A stretch of 64,000 bases of DNA from Suttonella indologenes (GTDB taxonomy: Bacteria; Pseudomonadota; Gammaproteobacteria; Cardiobacteriales; Cardiobacteriaceae): assembly GCF_900460215.1 (NCBI RefSeq), contig NZ_UHIA01000004.1:566001-630000 (forward strand), read 5' to 3'. This document shows, piece after piece, positions 45,330 through 54,552 of this stretch (position 1 is the stretch's first letter; the number at the start of each line of letters is the position of its first letter). A program made the translations under genes and the position numbers. Below the pieces are notes generated by a model, which saw only the letters and a list, made by a program, of their open reading frames with translations, did no database searches and had not been told where the DNA came from.

Positions 45330-45989
45330 ATGCAATTTTTTAACAAAGATGACGTTTTAAACGCCTTTCATTATCGTGTGTCTACTCGTTCGTATGATGG
45401 CGATAAAAAAATCCCTGCTGAGGATTTTAACTATATTTTGGAGTTGGGTCGTCTAAGCCCAAGCTCGGTAGGTTCTGAGCCTTGGCAATTTTTGGTGTTA
45501 CAAAATGCCGATTTACGCCAAAAGTTAAAGCCTTACTGCTGGGGCATTCCGACCATGGAAACATCAAGCCACATTGTTGCCATACTTGCCAAGAAAAATG
45601 CCCGTTATGACACGCCTTATTTTGGTGAAATCATGGACAGACGAGGGCTTATGGGTGATGACCGTGCCAAAGCATTGGAGGTGTACCAAAAATTCCAAGA
45701 ACAAGACATCGCCATCTTAGACAGCGAACGCAGTCTGTATGACTGGGCAAGCAAACAAACCTACATCGCACTTGCCAATATGATGACAGGGGCTGCCATG
45801 ATTGGTGTGGACTCTTGTCCGATTGAGGGTTTTGCTTATAAGGAAGTGAACCAGCTTTTGGCAGACGAGGGTTTGTTTGATCCAAATGAGTGGGCGGTGT
45901 CGGTCATGGTAACATTTGGCTATCGTGATAAAGAGATTAAGCCCAAAGCACGCAAAACTTTTGAACAGGTTGTGAAGTTTGTGGAATAA
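45330..45989 (+). CDS. NAD(P)H-dependent nitroreductase, NfsB-like
   Basis: FMN-dependent homodimeric oxidoreductase acting on nitroaromatics and quinones. Motifs are YRVSTRSYDGDKKIP, LGRLSPSSVGSEPWQF (FMN phosphate binding), and the C-terminal FGYRDKEIKPKARK. I choose the ATG at 45330 (219 residues) because GGAG lies 8 bases upstream and the length fits NfsB; the frame is open back to 45291. It lies 107 bases after the Old Yellow Enzyme gene. Confidence 0.88.
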   Translation: MQFFNKDDVLNAFHYRVSTRSYDGDKKIPAEDFNYILELGRLSPSSVGSEPWQFLVLQNADLRQKLKPYCWGIPTMETSSHIVAILAKKNARYDTPYFGEIMDRRGLMGDDRAKALEVYQKFQEQDIAILDSERSLYDWASKQTYIALANMMTGAAMIGVDSCPIEGFAYKEVNQLLADEGLFDPNEWAVSVMVTFGYRDKEIKPKARKTFEQVVKFVE

Positions 45990-46040
45990 ACACATTCTCT
46001 CAACAAAATATTTATTAAAAACATAAATTGAGGAAACATC

Positions 46041-46335
46041 ATGACCTATCCTACCCAATCCTAAGTCGCATTTAGCCCAATCACACCGCTTGCTCCACAC
46101 AGTTTTGAACGCCGTGAACTGCGTGCCGATGATTATGGGTCGCCGTAGCATTTCTGCGTCTGTGATTGGCGGCATTGCCGAAACCCAAGAAATGCTGGAT
46201 TTTTGTGCCGAGCATAATATCGTGCCAGATGTGGAGATGATTGATATGCAAACCATCAATGATGCGTATGAAAGAATGCTTAAATCTGATGTCAAATATC
46301 GCTTTGTGATTGATATGGCAAGCCTTAAAGCATAA
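46041..46335 (+). pseudogene. Zinc-type alcohol dehydrogenase remnant (YahK-like) with internal deletion
   Basis: A good ribosome site (GAGGAAACATC) precedes ATG at 46041. The first 30 or so codons resemble the N-terminus of cinnamyl/alcohol dehydrogenases (AFSPITPLAPHSFERRELRA) but contain a stop at 46062. The remaining 65 codons are the C-terminus (SVIGGIAETQEMLDFCAEHN, then YERMLKSDVKYRFVIDMASL) in a different frame. The junction is near 46131-46138, so some 235 codons including all zinc ligands and the NAD(P) fold are lost. It closes the redox cluster. Confidence 0.85.
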
Positions 46336-46377
46336 AAAATAAACCCCTACCTCTTGATGGGCGTAGGGGTTTATTTT
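46336..46377. terminator. Bidirectional terminator between the redox cluster and hsdR2
   Basis: A perfect 15-bp stem (46336-46350 with 46363-46377) with a 12-base loop has A and T runs at its ends. It separates the convergent ADH remnant and hsdR2. Confidence 0.88.
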
Positions 46378-46389
46378 ACGAATTAAGCA

Positions 46390-49300
46390 TCAAGCCGTTT
46401 CTTTCGGTACCAAATCCTCCGCAATCTCCTCCGCCTGCTTGAGTACAAATTCAATCGCTTCATTCTGTAAATCAGGCGGATATTTATAGGTGCGTAGGGT
46501 AATACGAATCAGCGTTCGCATTTTGGCACGCACCGAGTCTTTATATTGCCAATCAATCGTTACCGATTTACGCAGTTTTTCGGTGATTTCTCGTGCCAAT
46601 TTCAAAAGAACCGCATCACCCATTTCTCGCACCGCACTTTCGTTGCGAGCCAATGCATCATAAAACGCCATTTCAGCAGGACTTAATCCCAGCTCTTCCC
46701 CTCGTTTTTGGCGTGCCTCAAACTCTTTGGCAAGGGCGATAAGCTCTTCGATGATTTCAAGTACCGATAAATTATGATTGTGGTATTGGTTCATCGCCTC
46801 TTTTAGGCGTTCTTCAAATTCCTTTTTGGTGGCAAGATTGACACCGCCTTTTTCTTTAAGTTCAGACGATAAAAACCGCTCCATCGCCAACAGCCATAAA
46901 TCTTTGGTTGGGCTGTTTTTTACCGTTTCCAAAAATTCATCAGAAAGTAGATTGATGTTTGGGCGTTCTTTTTTTAATAAATCAAATAAATCCACCACAC
47001 CGTCCGACTGCACCGCACGGTTCATCAAGACGGTTAGCTGTAACAAGCGGTCTTTGCCCGAAGGATTGCGAGAGGCAGTGCTGTTTTTGATGATGGTCGC
47101 TCGCACCGCATCATAAAACGCCAATTCCTGCTTATATGGTTCAACGTCTTTTAACGCCCCGCACAAAGAAAAGCCTTTTTTGGCAAATCGCACCGCCTGC
47201 AAAAAGGCGTTTTTGCGTGGGGTTTTGTCCTGTTTGTCCGTATCATCATGCGGATTGACACGGTCTAACGCCAAAATATGGTTGGCAGAGGTCAAAATCG
47301 CATTCAGCAATTTGGCAGGTTCGCTAATTTGCAAAATTTTGCCAATATCAACCGTTTGTCCATCCACAGGTGTGGCAAATTGCCCCCGAATAATGCTGAC
47401 ATATTCGAGCATTTTTTCCAAAACCGTCTCAATATTGCGTACAGGTTTTTCTTTGCCGCCTGCGTTGGTGTATTGCTTCATCGCTTTTTCCAGCTCATCG
47501 GTCAAGCCCACATAATCGACAATCAAACCGCCATTGTCCATGCTTTTGTTACGGAACACCCGATTGACCCGAGCGATTGCCTGCATCAGGTTATGTCCAC
47601 TCATCGGCTTGTCAATGTACATCGTGTTACAACAAGGGGCATCAAACCCTGTGAGCCACATATCTCGCACGATGACGATTTTTAGGGGGTCATCTGGGTC
47701 TTTAAAGCGTTTTTCCAGCGTTTTTTTGTCCTGATTGTATTTTTGCCATTCGGCAGGGTCGCTGGCATTGCTTGTCATCACGATTTTTATCACTCCTTGC
47801 AACACATCGTCAGAATGCCAATCGGGGCGAATTGCAATGATTTTTTCGTACAATTTCACACAAATGGCACGGCTCATCACCACGACCATCGCCTTGCCGT
47901 CTTGCTGTTTAGTACGCTCATCATAATGGGCAATGATGTCTTCCGCCATTTTTTGCAAACGGCTTTCAACACCGTGCAATTTTTCACGCAAACGAAAAGT
48001 CGGATTTTGTTCATCGTCATCAAGCAGGGTTTGAGCTTCTTTGACCACCTTGTTAAAATCATGACTTTCGCCCAAGCTGATTTGGCGTGGCTCATAGATA
48101 ATCGGCACGGTTGCTCCATCTTTCACCGCATCTTCAAAATCGTAAATAGACACATATTTACCAAACACTTCTTGGGTGTCTTTGTCATCAAGGGCGATTG
48201 GCGTGCCTGTAAAACCAATAAAGGACGCATTGGGCAGGGCACTGCGTAAATGCTTGGCGTAACCCTCTCGGTATTGTCCTTTGTCGTTGATTTTTTGGCT
48301 AAAACCATATTGCGAACGGTGGGCTTCATCGGTAATGACAATGATGTTTTGCCGCTCGTTCAAAATTGGGTGGCTTAGCTCATCTTCCATCAAACCAAAT
48401 TTTTGAATGGTGGTAAAAATCACGCCCCCAGCCGAACGGCTGGCAAGGGCAGAGCGAAGTTCGTCTCGCCCATCGACTTGGATTGGAGTTTGTTTGAGCA
48501 ATGCCTCACCACCGCAAAAGGTAGCATAAAGCTGACCGTCTAAATCGTTGCGGTCGGTGACCAAAACCAAAGTCGGATTTTTCAGGCTGCCTTGACTTAA
48601 TACCTTGCCTGCATAAAACAGCATTGAAAGCGATTTGCCCGAACCTTGCGTATGCCAAAACACGCCTACTTTGCGGTTGCCTGTATGACTGCTGGCAAGT
48701 AGGGTGCATTCCACCGCTTCATTCACGCCATAAAATTGATGATATGCCCCGATTTTCTTAATGGTGCGGTTTTTGTTGTCTCGTTCAAACACCACAAAAT
48801 TTTGTACATAATCCAAGAGATTTTTGGGTGTCATCAAACCTGTAAGCAAGCCTTCTAGCTCATTTTCAAACACAATCCGTTGGCTTTTGTTTTTCTCATC
48901 AACCACACGCCAAGGGGTGAAACGCTCAAAATCAGCCGTCAGCGAACCGATACGGGCGACAATGCCATCTGAAATCACAAGTGCCTGATTAAACACAAAC
49001 AATTCAGCCAGTTCTTCTTTATAGGTTTGTAGCTGTGCGTACGCTTTGCCAATATCGGCATTTTCTTTGAGTGGATTTTTGAGCTCAAACACCACCAGTG
49101 GCAAGCCATTAACAAAGCCAATCAAATCCGGAATGCGTTTGCCTTTTTTACCGCCAATATCCAGCTGATTGACAATGCGAAAATCATTGTGGGCAGGCAC
49201 CCCAAAATCCACCAAACGCACCACTTCAAACTTTTGCTCACCCTGTGCCTGATAACGATATGGCACGCCATTTCTTAGCCATTCATAGGCCCCGCGGTTA

Positions 49301-49554
49301 CGCTCGGCAAGGTCGCCAGTGTCGGCACGGCAAACCATCGCCACCACATTTTCCACCTCGGCAGCAGGCAAATTGGGGTTTAATTTTGCAATGGCGGCCG
49401 CCAACAAGGGCTTTAAAATCACCTCACCTGTCCGTTCTCGCCATTCATTTTGGCAGCCCAAAAGAATGGTTTTGCCGTAGGTATAATCCCAGCCCAAAGA
49501 TTGCATTGTGGCAATGGCGGATTGTTCAATGGTGCTTTCGTTGATGCCTAGCAT
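46390..49554 (-). CDS. hsdR: Type I restriction enzyme R subunit (system 2)
   Basis: Motor/nuclease subunit, 1054 residues. The nuclease region has PDLIGFVNGLPLVVFELKNP (PD...ExK). Helicase motifs are GSGKSLSMLFYAG, DEAHRSQYGF, FTGTPIAL and QAIARVNRVF. It shares only the general plan with the system 1 R subunit, starts differently (GINESTIEQSAIATMQSLGW), and so belongs to another type I subfamily. A GGAG ribosome site lies 9 bases before the ATG. It is the last gene of hsdM, hsdS, HEPN-like gene, hsdR. Confidence 0.94.
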   Translation of the reverse strand: MLGINESTIEQSAIATMQSLGWDYTYGKTILLGCQNEWRERTGEVILKPLLAAAIAKLNPNLPAAEVENVVAMVCRADTGDLAERNRGAYEWLRNGVPYRYQAQGEQKFEVVRLVDFGVPAHNDFRIVNQLDIGGKKGKRIPDLIGFVNGLPLVVFELKNPLKENADIGKAYAQLQTYKEELAELFVFNQALVISDGIVARIGSLTADFERFTPWRVVDEKNKSQRIVFENELEGLLTGLMTPKNLLDYVQNFVVFERDNKNRTIKKIGAYHQFYGVNEAVECTLLASSHTGNRKVGVFWHTQGSGKSLSMLFYAGKVLSQGSLKNPTLVLVTDRNDLDGQLYATFCGGEALLKQTPIQVDGRDELRSALASRSAGGVIFTTIQKFGLMEDELSHPILNERQNIIVITDEAHRSQYGFSQKINDKGQYREGYAKHLRSALPNASFIGFTGTPIALDDKDTQEVFGKYVSIYDFEDAVKDGATVPIIYEPRQISLGESHDFNKVVKEAQTLLDDDEQNPTFRLREKLHGVESRLQKMAEDIIAHYDERTKQQDGKAMVVVMSRAICVKLYEKIIAIRPDWHSDDVLQGVIKIVMTSNASDPAEWQKYNQDKKTLEKRFKDPDDPLKIVIVRDMWLTGFDAPCCNTMYIDKPMSGHNLMQAIARVNRVFRNKSMDNGGLIVDYVGLTDELEKAMKQYTNAGGKEKPVRNIETVLEKMLEYVSIIRGQFATPVDGQTVDIGKILQISEPAKLLNAILTSANHILALDRVNPHDDTDKQDKTPRKNAFLQAVRFAKKGFSLCGALKDVEPYKQELAFYDAVRATIIKNSTASRNPSGKDRLLQLTVLMNRAVQSDGVVDLFDLLKKERPNINLLSDEFLETVKNSPTKDLWLLAMERFLSSELKEKGGVNLATKKEFEERLKEAMNQYHNHNLSVLEIIEELIALAKEFEARQKRGEELGLSPAEMAFYDALARNESAVREMGDAVLLKLAREITEKLRKSVTIDWQYKDSVRAKMRTLIRITLRTYKYPPDLQNEAIEFVLKQAEEIAEDLVPKETA

Positions 49555-49569
49555 TGTGGGTTCTCCGTT

Positions 49570-50502
49570 TTAATCGTCTTTTTCCAATAAATAGTTTAAA
49601 TAGTTTTCTCGTTCATAATCTTTGTCTGGGTCTTTTTCAAAAGCACACTCTAAGCAAATATTATCTAAAAAGATTGTGTATTCCCCGCACTCAGGACATT
49701 CTTTACGAAAATCTCCACCATCTTTGATAGTATGATGAGTAAGACCTAACACATCATATTTATCTAAGCATTGACCATTTAAGCAATAGGTACAATGTAA
49801 AGATAAATTTTCATAATCACCAGATTGATATTTAATTAAATGCGATAGACAATAAGGACACTCAATATTTTTAATAAAAATATCTTTTAAAATATCATCT
49901 GGAAACTCTATGTTGGTAAATGATTGATGGCATTCACTTAATTTTTTATCATAAATATCTTTATTCTCAAGGATTAATTGATAAATTTCATTTCCTAAAA
50001 AATCCTTTAAACTCATCTCTAAATTATTTTTTAGATAGTCTTCGTAGAAGCCTTCAATTAAAAGGAAGCTTTTTACAATAAGCTCTAAAATATCGATATC
50101 TTGTGTGTGATAAAAATGCTCAATACTATTTCTTACTTTATTGATAAAGTTTAATAAATTTCCATCTATTCTTATGCCTAGATTCTTTAGATTTTTTTTG
50201 ATGTTATGTACATCAACAGTATTTGTTGGTGTTTTTTCACCAAAAGTGCCATCATAAATTTCTTTTGTTACCTTTGAATTAATAGCAGTAATATAAATAT
50301 ATGGTTTATCTTTTGGACTTATCAGTATTAATTTATATTTATAAAGCAAAAGTAATCCTGAAAAAATATTGCGTATCGCAGATATTTTTCTTTTGTTATC
50401 ATTTTTAGTTAGCTTATAATCTTCCATACCAAGCTGTATTGAAATTTTGGCATTTTCTAAAAGATTTTCTTTTACGGTTTCAATATTCTCTTGATTACTC
50501 AC
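49570..50502 (-). CDS. HEPN-like protein with two C-terminal zinc ribbons, inside restriction operon 2
   Basis: A 310-residue protein of no family I can name. The N-terminal half (about 1-165) is all-helical and contains Arg124-N-S-I-E-His129, matching the R-x4-6-H motif of HEPN RNases, preceded by a helix like the HEPN substrate helix (IRNIFSGLLLLYKYKLIL). The C-terminal half has two CxxC pairs twice (Cys215/218 with 237/240, and Cys269/272 with 283/286), i.e. two zinc ribbons. It overlaps the hsdS stop by 4 bases and lies 15 bases before hsdR, so it is embedded in the operon. An RNA-targeting accessory defence role is inferred only. Confidence 0.72.
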   Translation of the reverse strand: MSNQENIETVKENLLENAKISIQLGMEDYKLTKNDNKRKISAIRNIFSGLLLLYKYKLILISPKDKPYIYITAINSKVTKEIYDGTFGEKTPTNTVDVHNIKKNLKNLGIRIDGNLLNFINKVRNSIEHFYHTQDIDILELIVKSFLLIEGFYEDYLKNNLEMSLKDFLGNEIYQLILENKDIYDKKLSECHQSFTNIEFPDDILKDIFIKNIECPYCLSHLIKYQSGDYENLSLHCTYCLNGQCLDKYDVLGLTHHTIKDGGDFRKECPECGEYTIFLDNICLECAFEKDPDKDYERENYLNYLLEKDD

Positions 50503-51776
50503 AACTCCATCTCCCCACTTAATAATTTGGGTAAGAGCAGGTCTCGGGTTTGGGCTAATGTTTCATTTTGACTATTTTTGTATGTAATTTGAAAAAATAT
50601 TGATTTTACAAAATTTCCAAATAGGTCGGTTAGTTTCTTTTGGGGATAAATAATATCTTTAATCAGAAAATCAGGAAAATGCCCTTTATATTCAGTAAAT
50701 TTTTGCTTTCCTAGTGTGGCTAAATAAAGCCAATAGATATTGCAATTATTGCCTTTGAATGCAAAAACATTTTGAATAGTACTAAAATCATAGCTAATTA
50801 AACGCATATAACAGGTATGGTTTGCAAAAACGATAACAGGATCTTCTATGCTGGCTTTCACACCTGCTTCATCATTATGAAATCCGATTAATCCCGATCT
50901 GCCTTGATCTAGTACAGGTACTTTGCCTGTTTCTTCTACGGTTTTTTGACTGTATTTTTTCCCTGTTGGGATTTTGTTTATGACATCTTCAATTTTCATT
51001 ACCCCCCACCCCTTCGGCACTTCGCCAAATTCTTCATTCGCCACAAGCTCACTTGGGAAGGCATCGGCGATTTCCCAAAGCTCTTGGTATTCGGTTTGGC
51101 TTAGGTCTTCAATCGTTTTGCCTGAAATGACCGCCATTGCCGATAAATTCGCTTCTCGCTCGCTTTTGCCTTCGCTTAGGGCTTGGGCTTTGGCTCGTAC
51201 AGGGTCAAAATCCACAAACCAGCTTTTGAAGATTGCCTGTGCTATGGCTTCTAGGGTTTGGTTGGTTTGGGTGTTGAGTTGGGTTTTTTCATTTATAAAA
51301 TTTAGGAAAGTAGCAACTTTTCGTTGTTGCTCTATAATTGGTAAATATGCATCAATTTTATATAAATCACTAAATTTGATTGCTGGCATAGTTGATGATG
51401 ATTGGCTATTCTTCAAATATTTGTAAATGCGTTCTTGTGAAAGAAAATAGTAAAGAAATTCCTTGTCTAAAATATTATTGTCAATAATATTTACTTTGAA
51501 CATATTATTAGCAATATAGCCAGATAGCCCACGAACCACTTTTCCAGCAGTATTCGAGCCATATCTTATCATTACAACATCGTCTTTATACGCCCAGTAC
51601 CTTTTGTCTATTTTTTTAATATATCTAGGCTTTTCATCTTTATTCGTATAATCTACAATACGAATAAATCTATCCATATCTTTTTCTTTTACTTCATATT
51701 GTTGATCAGTTGAGATTTGAAATCCCTGAGAAAAAGAAACGATATCTTCCAACTTATAAACTTTCCATTCACTCAT
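50499..51776 (-). CDS. hsdS: Type I specificity subunit (system 2)
   Basis: DNA recognition subunit, 425 residues, intact. Target-recognition domain 1 (about 1-150) is followed by a long central conserved helix (EKTQLNTQTNQTLEAIAQAI then FKSWFVDFDP), domain 2 (about 250-385), and a C-terminal helix (NETLAQTRDLLLPKLLSGEM). The FKSWFVDFDPVRAK segment is typical of one HsdS subgroup and is absent from system 1. It starts one base after the hsdM stop. Confidence 0.92.
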   Translation of the reverse strand: MSEWKVYKLEDIVSFSQGFQISTDQQYEVKEKDMDRFIRIVDYTNKDEKPRYIKKIDKRYWAYKDDVVMIRYGSNTAGKVVRGLSGYIANNMFKVNIIDNNILDKEFLYYFLSQERIYKYLKNSQSSSTMPAIKFSDLYKIDAYLPIIEQQRKVATFLNFINEKTQLNTQTNQTLEAIAQAIFKSWFVDFDPVRAKAQALSEGKSEREANLSAMAVISGKTIEDLSQTEYQELWEIADAFPSELVANEEFGEVPKGWGVMKIEDVINKIPTGKKYSQKTVEETGKVPVLDQGRSGLIGFHNDEAGVKASIEDPVIVFANHTCYMRLISYDFSTIQNVFAFKGNNCNIYWLYLATLGKQKFTEYKGHFPDFLIKDIIYPQKKLTDLFGNFVKSIFFQITYKNSQNETLAQTRDLLLPKLLSGEMEL

Positions 51777-51777
51777 C

Positions 51778-53415
51778 TTAAAACCCCAACCCCTTTAAAT
51801 TTGCCACAATCTTTTCTTCCAATACTCTCCCTTGTTTAAACTGTTCATTTAATAAAGCGGTCAATTCCTGCATTTTTTCGCTAAATGGCACGCCGTCATC
51901 TTCTTCGACTGCCGCCCCCACATATCGCCCAGCCGTTAGCACAAAGTCATTTTTGGCGATTTCGTCCAGTGTTGCCGAGTAACAAAACGCAGGGATATTT
52001 TCGTAGCCGTTCTGTTTTTGCCAGTTGTGGTAGGTATCGCTGATTTTGGCAATGTCATCAGCGGTAAAATCACGCAAGACACGGTCTTTCATATAGCCGA
52101 TTTGGGTGGCGTTGATAAACAGCACTTCGCCTTTACGAGCTTTGGCTTTATTGATAATCCAAATGCAGGCTGGGATTTGCGTGTTGGTGAATAGCTGATT
52201 GGGTAGAGCAATCATCGCTTCGACTAGGTCGGCTTGAATGATGTTTTTGCGAATATCGCCTTCGCCTGAAGTTTGGCTGCTCATTGAGCCGTTGGCAAGT
52301 AGGAGTGCCATTTTGCCTTTTGGCGAAAGGTGGTAAATCATATGCTGCAACCATGCAAAGTTGGCGTTGCCTTGTGGGGGCGTGCCGTATGCCCAGCGTG
52401 GGTCGTTTGCTAGGCTTTCACTCCACCACTCTTTTTGGTTAAAGGGCGGATTTGCCATCACAACATCCATTTTTTTATCAATATGTAACGGATTGAGCAG
52501 AGTATCTTCAGGCTTGTCGCCAAAGTCAAAGGGAATGCCACGAATCGCCATATTCATCACCGCCAGTTTGCGGGTGGTGGGGTTGGATTCTTGCCCATAG
52601 ACCGAAATGGCGTTGCGGTTACCTTGGTGGGCTTGGATAAAGCGGTCGGTTTGCACAAAAAATCCGCCACTGCCCATCGCAGGGTCATACACTCGCCCTG
52701 AATAGGGTTCGAGCATTTCCACAATCAGGGTAACAATGGATTTTGGCGTGAAATATTGACCACCTTTTTTGCCTTCGGCTAGGGCGAATTGCCCAAGGAA
52801 GTATTCATAGACGTGTCCCAAAATGTCTTTGGCTTGCAGATGCACAGGTTCGCCATTGTACATTGGGCGGGTAAAGTCGGTGCGAGAGAAAAGGTCAATC
52901 AAGCCACGAAGCATTTCATCAGGCACGCCAAAGCCTGCAATGCGTTGCAGTACGCCTTTTAGTTTGGGGTTTTCTTGTTCGATGGCTTCAAAGGCATCAT
53001 CAAGCAAAATGCTGACATTTTTGAAGTTGCCACCCCAAGGCAATTCATCGCCTGCGTTTAGTTTGCTGTTGTCTTTGATGTTTTCCCAGCGTGCTTGTTG
53101 TGGTACATAAAAGATATTTTCGGCGGTGTAATAATCCCGCTCTTCAATTTCATCGTTTAAAATTTGCTGATATTCGGCTTTATCAAACAAGGCTGGGTCA
53201 AGATAGGTTTCGCTGTCAGGATTGGTAAGATTGAGGGCGTGTTTTTGGCGAAAGTCGTTGAAACTGTCGGAGATGTATTTTAGAAAGATAAAACCAAGCA
53301 CGATGTGTTTGTAGTTGGCGGCGTCTAGGTTTTTACGCAGTTTGTCGGCGGCAGTCCAGAGGTCTTGGTCAAGTTTGTTTAAAAAGTTTTGGTTGATGGC
53401 ATGAGCATTTCGCAT
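51778..53415 (-). CDS. hsdM: Type I DNA methyltransferase M subunit (system 2)
   Basis: N6-adenine methyltransferase, 545 residues. Motif I is DPAMGSGGFFVQ, motif IV is NPPFNQKEWW, and YFTPKSIVTLIVEML precedes. The NPPF tetrapeptide and the N-terminal LDQDLWTAADKLRKNLDAA differ from the system 1 protein, confirming that the two systems are unrelated copies. AGGA lies 9 bases before the ATG. First gene of operon 2. Confidence 0.94.
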   Translation of the reverse strand: MRNAHAINQNFLNKLDQDLWTAADKLRKNLDAANYKHIVLGFIFLKYISDSFNDFRQKHALNLTNPDSETYLDPALFDKAEYQQILNDEIEERDYYTAENIFYVPQQARWENIKDNSKLNAGDELPWGGNFKNVSILLDDAFEAIEQENPKLKGVLQRIAGFGVPDEMLRGLIDLFSRTDFTRPMYNGEPVHLQAKDILGHVYEYFLGQFALAEGKKGGQYFTPKSIVTLIVEMLEPYSGRVYDPAMGSGGFFVQTDRFIQAHQGNRNAISVYGQESNPTTRKLAVMNMAIRGIPFDFGDKPEDTLLNPLHIDKKMDVVMANPPFNQKEWWSESLANDPRWAYGTPPQGNANFAWLQHMIYHLSPKGKMALLLANGSMSSQTSGEGDIRKNIIQADLVEAMIALPNQLFTNTQIPACIWIINKAKARKGEVLFINATQIGYMKDRVLRDFTADDIAKISDTYHNWQKQNGYENIPAFCYSATLDEIAKNDFVLTAGRYVGAAVEEDDGVPFSEKMQELTALLNEQFKQGRVLEEKIVANLKGLGF

Positions 53416-53555
53416 AATAAATATCCTATTTTAATGATGGCGTTAGTATATAATTTTTAGAGTATTTTTATAAGTAAGTTTTCCCATTATTACCCCACCT
53501 TATACCCACCCATAACAACACTCAATTTTCCAAAATAACCCAAATTTGCTATAAT
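53416..53555 (-). promoter_or_regulatory. Upstream region of restriction operon 2
   Basis: The 140 A+T-rich bases between hsdM2 and the left end of the IS982 element must carry the operon promoter on the minus strand. Several TATAAT-like words are present (for example around 53447-53460) so no single promoter is assigned. Confidence 0.4.
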
Positions 53556-54552
53556 AACCTGAGTTCGGGATAAGCACCCCACTAAAAAATAAAGAGCAAT
53601 TGTGATAATCTACTGTTTTGACAAAACAAACCATCACAAAAGCCCTTTAACATGGAATATCTTACAACACTTTTCTGCCAAGTAGATGATTTTTGTAAAA
53701 CATTTGAAGCAGACTTTAACCGCACACTCATCAGCAAACCCAACAGCAGAAACCGAAAAGCCTCTATCAGCACTTCCGAAATCATTACCGTATGGATCTA
53801 TTTCCACCATATCCGCATACGTGATTTCAAAAGCTACTATCTATGGCAAATTAAAACCATTTGGAAAACAGCATTCCCCACCATGCCAAGCTACAATCGA
53901 TTTATCGAATTAGCACAACATGCATTACCTGCTATGTTGGTTTTTCTCAGTATTCAAATGGGGAAATGTACAGGCATCAGTATCGTGGATTCCACCATCT
54001 TATCTGTTTGCCACAATCGTCGAATTCATAGGCATAAAGTGTTTAAAAACATTGCTCAACGTGGCAAAAGCAGCATGGGTTGGTTCTATGGATTCAAACT
54101 TCATGCAGTGTTTAATCATGTAGGAGAGCTAGTCAATTTCTGCCTAACGCCAGGCAATGTTGATGACCGTAAAGGCTTACGACAAATGGCAAACAAACTG
54201 TTTGGATTGTTGATTGGGGATAGAGGCTATATCAGCAAAGAGTTAAGCGATTGCTTAGAAAAGAGATACAACATCACTTTACTGACAGGCAAGAAAAAGA
54301 ATATGAAATCCCCGTCCCAAAGTCCTGAACAAAAAAGGTTGTTAAAACAAAGATGTGTTGTTGAAACAATTTTTGATCAGTTAAAGAATCTATGCCAAAT
54401 TGAACATACTCGCCATCATTCAGAGAAGGGATTTTTGTTGAATCTGATTTCTGGATTAACGGCATATTGCTTGTTTGCGTATAAGCCGCAGATGTTTGGG
54501 AAGAATGCTTTGGCGGCTGCTAAATAGAGGTGGCTTATCCCGAACTCAGGTT
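53556..54552 (+). mobile_element. Complete IS982-family insertion sequence
   Basis: A 997-base element bounded by perfect 20-base inverted repeats, AACCTGAGTTCGGGATAAGC at 53556-53575 and its complement at 54533-54552, around a single transposase gene. No clear target-site duplication flanks it. Its right end cuts directly into the IS630 remnant, while the left side shows no IS630 sequence, suggesting a deletion or recombination at this copy. Confidence 0.9.
53652..54527 (+). CDS. IS982-family transposase
   Basis: A 291-residue DDE transposase in one frame, full family length. Candidate catalytic residues are Asp in SIVDSTILSV, Asp in LLIGDRGYIS and Glu in CVVETIFDQLK. Typical IS982 features are the HKVFKNIAQRGKSSMGWFYG stretch and LLTGKKKNMK. 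No frameshift, so the element may be active. The stop is 5 bases before the right inverted repeat. Confidence 0.9.
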   Translation: MEYLTTLFCQVDDFCKTFEADFNRTLISKPNSRNRKASISTSEIITVWIYFHHIRIRDFKSYYLWQIKTIWKTAFPTMPSYNRFIELAQHALPAMLVFLSIQMGKCTGISIVDSTILSVCHNRRIHRHKVFKNIAQRGKSSMGWFYGFKLHAVFNHVGELVNFCLTPGNVDDRKGLRQMANKLFGLLIGDRGYISKELSDCLEKRYNITLLTGKKKNMKSPSQSPEQKRLLKQRCVVETIFDQLKNLCQIEHTRHHSEKGFLLNLISGLTAYCLFAYKPQMFGKNALAAAK

